DNA of 64,000 nucleotides, from NCBI GenBank assembly GCA_040880465.1, contig JBBDIK010000013.1:1-64000 (forward strand), in the 5' to 3' direction. Below the pieces are notes generated by a model. The model was not told where the DNA came from, searched no databases, and saw nothing but the letters and a program-made list of their open reading frames with translations. Both the position numbers and the translations under genes were made by a program. This document shows positions 50,332 through 57,870 of this stretch, piece by piece (positions within the stretch are counted from its first letter, which is position 1; every line of letters begins with the position of its first letter). Source of the stretch: JBBDIK01 sp040880465. GTDB lineage: Bacteria > Actinomycetota > UBA4738 > JBBDHU01.

Positions 50332-52065
50332 ATGATGATGCGAGTGCGGCGCGATGAATCCGGCCTGGCGATGGTCGTGGTCCTGCTGGTGACGCTCGTG
50401 CTGGTTTCGCTCTCGCTGGTCGTCGTTCAACTCGCTTCGCATAGCACGACGTCGAGCAGTTACGACCAGCGTCGTCTCCAGGCCGTTCACGCGGCAGAGA
50501 CCGGCATCAACGAATATCTGACGGTCCTGCCGACCACGTACGGTCCCGGGCTCTGCGCTGACGGCCTCTTGGATCCAGGACCCATCTCCACGTCGCCTCT
50601 CCTCGAATACACGTTGGACGTCGAGTTGCGCGACGGCGGCACGACCGTGGGTTGCGCCGGCTACGACGGCAGGACCGTCGACACGGCGATCATCACCTCC
50701 ACGGCAACGGCCGGGACCGCGACGGCGAACTCGACCGCGGTCACCCGGGTGCTGCGGGAAGAGGTTACGCTCACGCCCATCGACGGCGACGAAATGAACC
50801 AGGTCATCTACGCGACTAACAGCGTCGACATCAGCGGCAACGTGGACATCAACGGGTCTGCGACGGAGAACGATGCGGATATCTACGTCGCCGGCGACTT
50901 CGCCGTCAACAACTACGCGAATGTCGAAGGGTCCGTGTACGCGAAGGGAAACGTCTCGCTCGGCCCGGCGTGTTACGCCGGGAGCATCTACGCGGACGGC
51001 AACGTAGAGAGCAACGGTGGCTCCTACGTCAACTACATCTGCAACGGGAATACGCAGAAGCCGGGCGCCGTGGTGTGGGATAACGGCTACACGTATACGG
51101 TGCCCGCCGACGAGGGTGGGATCTGGGCCCGGGGGAACATCACGCTGGGCAACAACGCGTACTCCTACGGGTGGTGCACGAGTCCAGGGGCGATCAGCGT
51201 CAACCACTGCTCGGGGTTCAACCCGACCAACACGAACGGGTTCCCCGCGAACTGCCCCAACCACCTGGCGCCCGGGCCGAACCAGGATCTCAACGCCTGC
51301 GGGATCAACCGGACGCCGCCACTGGTGGAGACGCTCCCCTTCCCGTCGCTTACGTACTCGGCCGCCGACTGGACGGCCGATGGCTACGCGGTCCACAACT
51401 ACACCACCTGTGCTGCGGGGCAGTCGGCCCTCGTGGCCTACCTTACCGGCGTCAACCCCGTGCCCGCGTACGGCGGTACGCCTGCATGGACCGCCGCGGA
51501 GATGACCGGCAAGAACGTCCTCAGGATCACGAGTACGCCGACGACCCCGGTCTGTGCGGTGACATTGAGCGGCATCTCCGGCACACTGCCGAACGATCTC
51601 GCCGTGATCGTCGACGGGTCCTTCGAGACGGGGGACAGCGGGGGCGGCGTGCAGATCACCAACTCGGGGGCCGAGACGCACACGTTCTACGTGATCCGGC
51701 CGCCGAACGGAACGCCTGCGATAAACCCGACCCCTGGGTGGAACCCGCGCACGGGTGATGCCTCCACGGCGAACTGCGATGTGACGGCTTCGAGTGCCAC
51801 GCAGAACGGATCCCTGGCTAAGAAGGACCAGAAATATACGAGCAAGACCGACATGTCGACGATCAACTTCTTCTCGTACACCCCGTGCGCCATCTACGCG
51901 TTCAACCAGAACAAGTCCGGGAGCGGCCAGTACATCGCGGGCGACACGGTCTTCATCAAGAACTCGTTCACCCTCAACTTCAACAAGAGCGACGTGCCGG
52001 GGGTCGTGCCCATCGGCTACGAGGCCGCGCCCGTGTACGTCCAGGAACTGCGGGCAACGCCTTAG
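50332..52065 (+). CDS. Very large PilX/GspK-like pseudopilin with repetitive beta-rich domain
   Basis: 577 residues from ATG 50332, chosen because GAAGGAG (50318-50324) lies 7 nt upstream. The signal DESGLAMVVVLLVTLVLVSL has cleavage after Gly11 but no Glu at position 5, as in PilX/GspK tip pseudopilins. AVHAAETGINEYL matches the PilX N-terminal domain. From about 165 the chain has short repeats (ISGNVDINGSA, DIYVAGDFAVNN, GSVYAKGNVSLG, GSIYADGNVESN, GIWARGNITLG) that look like a beta-helix or bactofilin-like stack, with 12 Cys overall. Probably a tip component; ligand unknown. Confidence 0.82.
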   Translation: MMMRVRRDESGLAMVVVLLVTLVLVSLSLVVVQLASHSTTSSSYDQRRLQAVHAAETGINEYLTVLPTTYGPGLCADGLLDPGPISTSPLLEYTLDVELRDGGTTVGCAGYDGRTVDTAIITSTATAGTATANSTAVTRVLREEVTLTPIDGDEMNQVIYATNSVDISGNVDINGSATENDADIYVAGDFAVNNYANVEGSVYAKGNVSLGPACYAGSIYADGNVESNGGSYVNYICNGNTQKPGAVVWDNGYTYTVPADEGGIWARGNITLGNNAYSYGWCTSPGAISVNHCSGFNPTNTNGFPANCPNHLAPGPNQDLNACGINRTPPLVETLPFPSLTYSAADWTADGYAVHNYTTCAAGQSALVAYLTGVNPVPAYGGTPAWTAAEMTGKNVLRITSTPTTPVCAVTLSGISGTLPNDLAVIVDGSFETGDSGGGVQITNSGAETHTFYVIRPPNGTPAINPTPGWNPRTGDASTANCDVTASSATQNGSLAKKDQKYTSKTDMSTINFFSYTPCAIYAFNQNKSGSGQYIAGDTVFIKNSFTLNFNKSDVPGVVPIGYEAAPVYVQELRATP

Positions 52066-52107
52066 GGGACCTCGCGGCTCGCTTGCATATCGCGGTAGGG
52101 TTCGCGA

Positions 52108-52887
52108 GTGCCCCTTGCCGTCGCGGTGGTGATCTGGTTCCTCTTCGGGCTCGTGTTCGGCTCCTTCGTCACGGTGCTCGTCTACCGGGTGCCACGGCAC
52201 GAGTCCATCGCCAAGCCGGGTTCGCGGTGCCCAAGGTGTGGAACGCCGCTTCGGGTTATCGATAACGTCCCGGTCGTCTCGTACCTGATCCGCCGCGGCA
52301 GGTGCCATGCCTGTGGCGAGCGCATCTCCGCCCGGTACCCCCTCACCGAGCTGGCAACCTCCGCCCTGTTCGTCCTGGCTGCCCTCGCGTTCCCCGAGGA
52401 GCCGTTCGTGGCCGGGGTCATCGCGATCTTCTTCGGCGTACTCCTGGCCCTGTCGCTGATCGACTTCGAACACCGGATCCTTCCGAACGCGATCACCTAC
52501 CCGTCCCTGGTCATCTTCGCCATCGCCGTCGTCGCGGGGCAGCTCCTCGGGACGGGGATGTCCATCCTGGGGGCCGGCCTCGGCCTCCTTGGATACGCGG
52601 GGGCGCTGTTCCTCATCGCGTTCCTGTACCCCAAGGGGATGGGGATGGGCGACGTGAAGCTCGTTGCCCTGATCGGGCTGGTTGCCGGGTCCCTGGGGGC
52701 CGCCGAGGTGGTCGTGGCCGCGGCAGCGGGCTTCTTCAGCGGGGGCATCGTGGGGCTTGGCGTGCTCCTGGTGCGGCGCCGGCGAGGCCAGACGATGCCG
52801 TTCGGGCCCTTCCTGGCCTTCGGGGCGGTCGTAGGGATCCTCGTGGGGCCTCAGATCGCCTCCTGGTACCTGGGTCTGCTCGGGTAG
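52108..52887 (+). CDS. pilD: Prepilin peptidase / N-methyltransferase PilD
   Basis: 259 residues from GTG 52108. The cytoplasmic loop has the zinc tetracysteine Cys41, Cys44, Cys66, Cys69, as in bifunctional peptidase-methyltransferases. The aspartyl protease pair is Asp119 (LIDFEHRILPN) and Asp182 (GMGMGD). About seven transmembrane helices. It cleaves the Gly/Phe sites of the pilins encoded upstream. From memory, M. tuberculosis keeps a prepilin-peptidase-like gene (Rv2551c) near aroE, perhaps a relic of such a locus. Confidence 0.94.
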   Translation: MPLAVAVVIWFLFGLVFGSFVTVLVYRVPRHESIAKPGSRCPRCGTPLRVIDNVPVVSYLIRRGRCHACGERISARYPLTELATSALFVLAALAFPEEPFVAGVIAIFFGVLLALSLIDFEHRILPNAITYPSLVIFAIAVVAGQLLGTGMSILGAGLGLLGYAGALFLIAFLYPKGMGMGDVKLVALIGLVAGSLGAAEVVVAAAAGFFSGGIVGLGVLLVRRRRGQTMPFGPFLAFGAVVGILVGPQIASWYLGLLG

Positions 52888-52936
52888 CCCCTCAGCCGGA
52901 CCTTGCAGCCCACATCCGCAGAAAGTCCTCAGGCAC

Positions 52937-52968
52937 GCCGAAAACCCCTCCTGAGCGGGGGTTTTGGC
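52937..52968 (+). terminator. Terminator after pilD
   Basis: AAAACCCC (52941-52948) pairs with GGGGTTTT (52958-52965) and is extended by GCC/GGC with one bulged base. Located 50 nt after the pilD stop and before the promoter of the HTH-pilM operon. Confidence 0.75.
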
Positions 52969-52994
52969 GCTCCCGGGTTTTGTAGCGGATGTGT

Positions 52995-53023
52995 TTGAAA
53001 ACTCTTGTTGCTACTGTTACTTT
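52995..53023 (+). promoter_or_regulatory. Promoter of the HTH-pilMNOP operon
   Basis: TTGAAA (-35, 52995-53000), 17-nt spacer, TACTTT (-10, 53018-53023). Transcription would start near 53030, giving a 5' leader of about 107 nt that contains the long hairpin at 53078-53122. Local base composition is noticeably more AT-rich than in the neighbouring genes. Confidence 0.65.
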
Positions 53024-53077
53024 CCGTGGCGCCTGACCTTCCTGATGCGGGATGAGGTTTTTGGTGTGAACAGTTGT

Positions 53078-53122
53078 CTCAGGTGCCACATGTTACGTGT
53101 AGACGCACGTATGGCACCTGAG
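53078..53122 (+). promoter_or_regulatory. Long hairpin reaching into the ribosome site of the HTH gene
   Basis: CTCAGGTGCCA (53078-53088) pairs perfectly with TGGCACCTGAG (53112-53122), and inside it TACGTG (53094-53099) pairs with CACGTA (53106-53111) around a TAGACG loop. Only 5 nt are bulged on the 5' arm, giving a 17-bp stem. The 3' arm ends within AGGAGG (53121-53126), so folding would reduce ribosome access. As DNA, the dyad could instead be an operator for the encoded HTH protein. Confidence 0.65.
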
Positions 53123-53136
53123 GAGGTGTGCGGCCC

Positions 53137-53343
53137 TTGAGCAAGAAGCGTGGTTTTTCGAGTGACCGGCTGCTGACGGTCGGGGAGGTCGCGAACGCGA
53201 TGCGGGTCTCCAACATGACCGTGTACCGCCTGATCAAGGCGGGGCAGCTGGCCGCCATCCGGGTCGGCAAGAACTATCGGATCCGGGAGTCGGATGTGGA
53301 CCGGTACCTATCGTCCCGGTCGGTCAAGGTGGAGGGGACCTGA
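53137..53343 (+). CDS. Small excisionase/BldC-like helix-turn-helix DNA-binding protein
   Basis: 68 residues from TTG 53137, 10 nt after AGGAGG; GTG 53128 is in frame but only 1 nt from that site. The body LLTVGEVANAMRVSNMTVYRLIKAGQLAAIRVGKNYRIRESDVDRYL is a MerR-type winged helix of the HTH_17 (excisionase-family) group, to which the developmental regulator BldC is related. No recombinase is nearby and the stop overlaps pilM (TGATG), so it is better seen as a pilus-operon regulator than as an excisionase. Confidence 0.82.
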   Translation: MSKKRGFSSDRLLTVGEVANAMRVSNMTVYRLIKAGQLAAIRVGKNYRIRESDVDRYLSSRSVKVEGT

Positions 53344-54398
53344 TGGCGGGACCGCGGATCGGTCTGGACGTCGGCTCCACCGCCGTGCGCGCTGCCGAGC
53401 TGCGCTTCGGCGGCGATGTGCCGACGCTGGTGCGCGCGGCGCAGGTTCCGTTGCCGGCCGGTGCCGTCGAGGGCGGCGAGATCCGTGACTCCAACGTGGT
53501 GGGGGAGGCGCTCCGCGAACTTTGGGGCCGCGGCGGGTTCCGGTCCAAGCAGGTCATCATGGGCGTCGGCAACCAGCGCGTCGTCGTCCGCGAGGTCGCT
53601 CTGCCGTTCCTCCCGGAGAAGGAACTCCGGCAGTCGCTCGCCTACCAGGTGCAGGAGTTCATCCCGATCTCGGTGGAAGAAGCCGTCCTGGACTACGACA
53701 CGCTCGGCGAGTTCGAGCACGAAGGACGCAAGATGCTCCGGCTGCTGCTCGTTGCGGCGCACCGACAGATGGTGAACATGGTCGTCGACGCGACCGAGCA
53801 CGCGAAGCTGCAGCTCATCGGTCTGGATCTGAACCCCTTCGCCTTGGTGCGCGCGGTCGGCGCGATCGATGCCTCGCTGGACGAGGAGAGCGAGGGGGAA
53901 GAAGCCCTCGTGGACATCGGCGCCCACGTCACCAACATCTGTGCGCACGACCGCGGCGTGACGCGGTTCGTCCGTATCCTGCCCTCCGGGGGACGCGACA
54001 TCACGGTCGCGATCGCTCGTTCGCTCGGGATCAGCGAGGAGGACGCGGAGCGGCTCAAGCGCGGCGAGCCCGTCGAAGGTGGCCCGAGCGTGGAGGAGGC
54101 GCGCGCACTGGCGATGACGCGCGCATCCGGGTTCGTCGACGAGATCCGGAGCTCGCTGCAGTTCTACACGGCGCAGTCGCCGGGGACCCGGATCGGACGC
54201 ATCCTGCTGAGTGGCGGGGGGTCCAAGCTCGACGGACTGCTGGAGCTGTTCCAGGAACGGCTGCCGGCGCCCGTCGACCGGGGCCACGCCCTGCAGCGCG
54301 TCAAGTCCGAGTTGACCCTGACCGAAGAGGCGCTGGCGGAGGCTGAGCCGGTGCTGACCGTGGCGATCGGGCTGGGGATCCAGGGGAGGCGTGCGTGA
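53343..54398 (+). CDS. pilM: Type IV pilus assembly protein PilM
   Basis: 351 residues. Actin/FtsA-like ATPase fold: opening RIGLDVGSTAVRAAEL, QVIMGVGNQRVVVREVALP, ALVDIGAHVTNICAHDRG and ILLSGGGSKLDGL are the nucleotide-binding phosphate and adenosine blocks. PilM binds the cytoplasmic tail of PilN and links the ATPases to the PilNO frame. The pilN GTG (54395) overlaps its end. Confidence 0.93.
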   Translation: MAGPRIGLDVGSTAVRAAELRFGGDVPTLVRAAQVPLPAGAVEGGEIRDSNVVGEALRELWGRGGFRSKQVIMGVGNQRVVVREVALPFLPEKELRQSLAYQVQEFIPISVEEAVLDYDTLGEFEHEGRKMLRLLLVAAHRQMVNMVVDATEHAKLQLIGLDLNPFALVRAVGAIDASLDEESEGEEALVDIGAHVTNICAHDRGVTRFVRILPSGGRDITVAIARSLGISEEDAERLKRGEPVEGGPSVEEARALAMTRASGFVDEIRSSLQFYTAQSPGTRIGRILLSGGGSKLDGLLELFQERLPAPVDRGHALQRVKSELTLTEEALAEAEPVLTVAIGLGIQGRRA

Positions 54399-55024
54399 GC
54401 CAGGTCAACCTCCTCCCCCCCGAAGTACGCCAGAAGATCAAGCTCCGGCGTCTGACGATCGGGATCGGGCTCGCGGGATCCGGTGTGATCGCGCTGCTCA
54501 TCCTGTTCTGGGTCGCACAGGGTGTGACGCTGCAGCGGGTCGAGCGGGAGACCACCGCGCAGGAGGCGACGAACGCAGAGCTGACGACCCAGGTGAATGA
54601 CCTCCAGGTGTATCAGGATCTCGAGGACCAGCTGACATCGCGGGACACCTTGGTGGCGTCAGCCCTGGAGAACGAGGTGTCGTGGTCCAGCGTCCTGCGT
54701 GACGTGCAGTTGATCATCCCGGACCGCATCGGGCTCTCGAGCTTCACGGGCTCGATCAATGAGGCTGGCAATGCTGGCGAGGAGGAGGAAGTCGGCATCA
54801 TCGGCGAGATGGAGTTCGGAGGCCAGTCGGAAGGCACCCTGCGCCTCGCGCGATGGATCGCACGTCAGACGGAGGTCAACGGGTGGGCGAACCCGTGGCT
54901 CAGCAGCGCCACCGAGACGGAGGAATTCTCGAACCAGTACGAGTTCAGCTCGACGGTTGACCTGTTGACCGGCGCCACGACTCCGCGGGGCAAGGGTCCG
55001 ACGGGGACGGAGGCGGGGGCATGA
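54395..55024 (+). CDS. pilN: Type IV pilus assembly protein PilN
   Basis: 209 residues from GTG 54395. The N-terminal VNLLPPE is the PilM-binding motif, followed by a transmembrane helix (about 22-44), a coiled coil and a ferredoxin-like domain. It pairs with PilO. Overlaps pilO by ATGA. Confidence 0.92.
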   Translation: MSQVNLLPPEVRQKIKLRRLTIGIGLAGSGVIALLILFWVAQGVTLQRVERETTAQEATNAELTTQVNDLQVYQDLEDQLTSRDTLVASALENEVSWSSVLRDVQLIIPDRIGLSSFTGSINEAGNAGEEEEVGIIGEMEFGGQSEGTLRLARWIARQTEVNGWANPWLSSATETEEFSNQYEFSSTVDLLTGATTPRGKGPTGTEAGA

Positions 55025-55596
55025 ATCGGCGAGCTCCCATCTTCGTCGGTATCGGCGTCGTGGTGGCGATCGTCCTCGTCTTGCTCGTGCTCGTGATGCC
55101 GCAGCGTGGCAAGGTGAGTGACGCGCAGGCGGCGCTCGAAACGGCCCAGGCCGCGGAGCTCACCTTGCGTACGGAGCTCGAAGGTCTGCTGGAGCTGAAG
55201 AAGAGCGCGCCCGAGTTCCAGCGCCAGCTGGACCAGGCGAAGACGCTGATCCCCGAGCAGGCGGACATCCCGGGCCTGATCCGCAACCTGCAGCTCGTCG
55301 CCAACAAGACCGGGGTGGATTTCGCCGTTCTCGGCGTATCGAACCCCCAGCTGAGCGAGCAAGGGGATTTCTCAGCTATCGCTCTTACGATCACGATCAG
55401 CGGGACATTCATCCAGGTATCGCAGTACCTCTTCGAGATCGAGCATCTCCCGCGAGCCCTGAAGATCCTCAACGTAACGGTCAGCCCAACCGAATATCCG
55501 ACGCTGAGCTCGAACCTGTCCGTGGAGACGTATACGACCGACATAGCTTCCGGTCCGGGGACACAGCCAGGCTCCCAAGCGGCTGAGGGAGGGTAG
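55021..55596 (+). CDS. pilO: Type IV pilus assembly protein PilO
   Basis: 191 residues. Short basic start, transmembrane helix (about 7-27), coiled coil (SDAQAALETAQAAELTLRTELEGLLELKK) and a ferredoxin-like C-terminal domain (LTITISGTFIQVSQYLFEIEHLPRAL) as in PilO. Forms the PilN-PilO heterodimer around the pilus machine. Confidence 0.92.
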   Translation: MNRRAPIFVGIGVVVAIVLVLLVLVMPQRGKVSDAQAALETAQAAELTLRTELEGLLELKKSAPEFQRQLDQAKTLIPEQADIPGLIRNLQLVANKTGVDFAVLGVSNPQLSEQGDFSAIALTITISGTFIQVSQYLFEIEHLPRALKILNVTVSPTEYPTLSSNLSVETYTTDIASGPGTQPGSQAAEGG

Positions 55597-55608
55597 GCTG
55601 AGGTAACC

Positions 55609-56172
55609 ATGGCACTCTCACCATCGGACAAGCGAGCACTGATCATCCTCGGGGCGGTGGCGGGGATCGCCATCGTCGTGTTCCTCGGGATGAAACTCTT
55701 GGGCGGCGGGGGTGGGGACGAGGCTGCATCTCCGGTCGCCGATGGCACCTCCCCGGGTGCGACCACCTCCGACGTGTCTCCGGCGCCATCGACGGGCGAC
55801 GGGACCACCGGGGTGAGTCCGGCTCCGCCGGGAACGGACTCGTTCGTGATCAGCGGGAAGGACCCCTTCAGCCCGCTACCCTTGGTGACTCCGTCGGTGA
55901 GCGTGAGCCCGGTGCCCGGCGAGTCGCCGAGCACCGGCACCTGCGAGCAGACCGCGACGATCGACGGGAACGAGGTCACCCTCAATAAGGTGATCGACAA
56001 GGCCGATGCCGACATCGTGAAGGTCACGGTCAACGACTCCCCCTACAGCGCAGCGCAAGGCGATACGTTCGCCCGCTACTACACGGCCGTCGTGGTCGAT
56101 CCGACGGCTGCCCAGGCGGAGTTCAACTACAGCAAGGGCTCGGTGAACGAGTCCTTCACCCTCTGCATCTAG
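55609..56172 (+). CDS. PilP-like membrane-anchored pilus protein
   Basis: 187 residues. A transmembrane helix (about 10-29), a long Pro/Ser/Thr-rich linker, a GKDPFSPL motif like the (R/K)DPF box of PilP, and a small beta domain (about 115-187) with two Cys (TCEQ and the C-terminal LCI). It occupies the PilP position after pilO. In Gram-negatives PilP connects PilNO to the secretin; here no secretin is encoded and the cell is presumably monoderm, so the partner must differ. PilP identity is an inference from motif and position. Confidence 0.65.
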   Translation: MALSPSDKRALIILGAVAGIAIVVFLGMKLLGGGGGDEAASPVADGTSPGATTSDVSPAPSTGDGTTGVSPAPPGTDSFVISGKDPFSPLPLVTPSVSVSPVPGESPSTGTCEQTATIDGNEVTLNKVIDKADADIVKVTVNDSPYSAAQGDTFARYYTAVVVDPTAAQAEFNYSKGSVNESFTLCI

Positions 56173-56221
56173 GCGCCGCAGGCGAGGTCGGCCCTATGCG
56201 CCGCGTGTGTAGGTTGGAGAC

Positions 56222-57370
56222 ATGCTGAGACAGCTCACCGCTGGTGAATCCCATGGCAAGGGGCTCGTTGCCGTGCTCGAGGGACTGCCTGCCGCCGTCC
56301 CGGTTTCCAAGGACGGTCTCGCGGGAGAACTCGCGCGGCGGCGGCTCGGCCACGGGCGTAGCGGGCGTCAGTCGTTCGAGGCCGACCGGTTCGAGATCCT
56401 GTCCGGTGTCCGTCACGGCGTGACCCTGGGATCCCCGATCTCCGTCACGATCGAGAACAAGGAATGGGCGAAGAAGTGGCGCCGCACCATGGCGGTCGAG
56501 GGGCGTGCGGACCCGAAGGAACGGCTCACGCGCCCGCGGCCCGGTCATGCGGATCTGGCAGGCGTGCAGAAGTACGGGTTCGACGACGTTCGCAACGTGC
56601 TGGAGCGCGCCAGTGCCCGGGAAACGGCAGCTCGCGTCGCCCTCGGGTACTTCTGCAAGGCGTTCCTGTCGGAGCTCGGCATCGCGGTCGTCTCGCACGT
56701 GGTGAGGATCGGCAAGGTCGCCTCCCGCGGGAAGGCGCCGTTGCCGGAGGATCTGGTACGCGTGGACCGGTCGCCGGTGCGGTGCTTGGATGCGGAGGCC
56801 TCGAAGCGGATGGTGGCCCAGATCAACGCCGTCCGGAAGTCGCGCGACACGGTCGGTGGCACGATCGAGGTCCTCGGATACGGAGTGCCGCCCGGGGTCG
56901 GGTCCTATGTCCAGTACGACCGGAAGCTGGACGCCCGCCTCGCACTCGGCTTCATGAGCATCCAGTCCGTCAAGGGTGTCGAGGTGGGGGATGGGTTCGC
57001 CACCGCCGCGCGGTGGGGGTCCAAGGCGCACGATGCGATCTTCCCGGGCGAAGGGAGTCCATCCCGCCGGACCGCCCGTGCCGGCGGGATCGAGGGCGGG
57101 ATGAGCACCGGGCAGCCGATCCGGGTGCGCGCGGCGATGAAACCGTTCTCGAGCCTTCCCAAGGCCCTGGCGACGGTCGATCTCGCGACCGGGAAAGCCG
57201 CCGAGGCGATCCGACAACGCACCGACGTGTGTGCGGTCCCCGCCGGCGCGGTCGTCGGTGAAGCGGCCATGGCGTTCGCCCTGGCCGAGGCGGTCCTGGA
57301 GAAGTTCGGTGGGGATTCGCTTGCGGAGACCCGTCGGAACCTCGAGTCCTATCTCGACACCCTGTCGTGA
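56222..57370 (+). CDS. aroC: Chorismate synthase
   Basis: 382 residues. Converts EPSP to chorismate with reduced FMN. Signature MLRQLTAGESHG at the start, RGLGHGRSGRQSFEADRFEILSG-type phosphate-binding region (GHGRSGRQSFEADR) and ASARETAARVA. A -10-like TAGGTT (56210-56215) lies 6 nt before the ATG. First gene of aroC-aroK-aroB-aroQ-pepQ-efp-nusB, nearly all overlapping. Confidence 0.96.
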   Translation: MLRQLTAGESHGKGLVAVLEGLPAAVPVSKDGLAGELARRRLGHGRSGRQSFEADRFEILSGVRHGVTLGSPISVTIENKEWAKKWRRTMAVEGRADPKERLTRPRPGHADLAGVQKYGFDDVRNVLERASARETAARVALGYFCKAFLSELGIAVVSHVVRIGKVASRGKAPLPEDLVRVDRSPVRCLDAEASKRMVAQINAVRKSRDTVGGTIEVLGYGVPPGVGSYVQYDRKLDARLALGFMSIQSVKGVEVGDGFATAARWGSKAHDAIFPGEGSPSRRTARAGGIEGGMSTGQPIRVRAAMKPFSSLPKALATVDLATGKAAEAIRQRTDVCAVPAGAVVGEAAMAFALAEAVLEKFGGDSLAETRRNLESYLDTLS

Positions 57371-57870
57371 GGGGGAACGTGTACCTGATCGGCATGCCGG
57401 GGTCGGGGAAGTCGGAGGTCGGCCGGATCGTCGCGGACGCGTTGCAGATGCCGTTCGCCGACCTGGACGAGGAGATCGAGCGCGAGGCAGGCATGTCGAT
57501 CGCGGAGATCTTCGCCGCGGAAGGGGAGTCGGGGTTCCGCCGGCGTGAGACCTCGGTGCTCTCGCGCGTATCTTCCCGCAACCGGATGGTGGTCGCGTGC
57601 GGAGGCGGGACGGTGCTGGACCCGGACAACCGGACGCTGCTGCGCGCCGGTGGGACCGTCGTCTGGCTGAACGTGCCGGCAGAGGTGATCGTCGAGCGGC
57701 TGGACTTCGACGGTGGTCGGCCGCTGCTGCGCGCGCCGGAGGACGTCGACGCGCTGTTGAAGGAGCGAGAGCCGTTGTACCGGGAGTCGGCGAACGTCGT
57801 GGTCGACGCGGACGGCGAGCTCGAGGCGGTCGCGGCCGAAGTCCTCCGCCGTCTGGAGGCGCGGGGATGA
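57367..57870 (+). CDS. aroK: Shikimate kinase
   Basis: 167 residues from GTG 57367 (overlaps the aroC stop). Walker A GMPGSGKS (9-16), shikimate-binding DLDEEIE and SGFRRRET, the VACGGGTV glycine motif, and the lid Arg in GRPLL. Phosphorylates shikimate with ATP. Confidence 0.95.
   Translation: MRGNVYLIGMPGSGKSEVGRIVADALQMPFADLDEEIEREAGMSIAEIFAAEGESGFRRRETSVLSRVSSRNRMVVACGGGTVLDPDNRTLLRAGGTVVWLNVPAEVIVERLDFDGGRPLLRAPEDVDALLKEREPLYRESANVVVDADGELEAVAAEVLRRLEARG

Noticed and set aside
53137..53343. Excisionase of an integrated element
   Set aside because: No integrase, attachment-site repeat or phage gene is nearby, and the gene is coupled to pilM.
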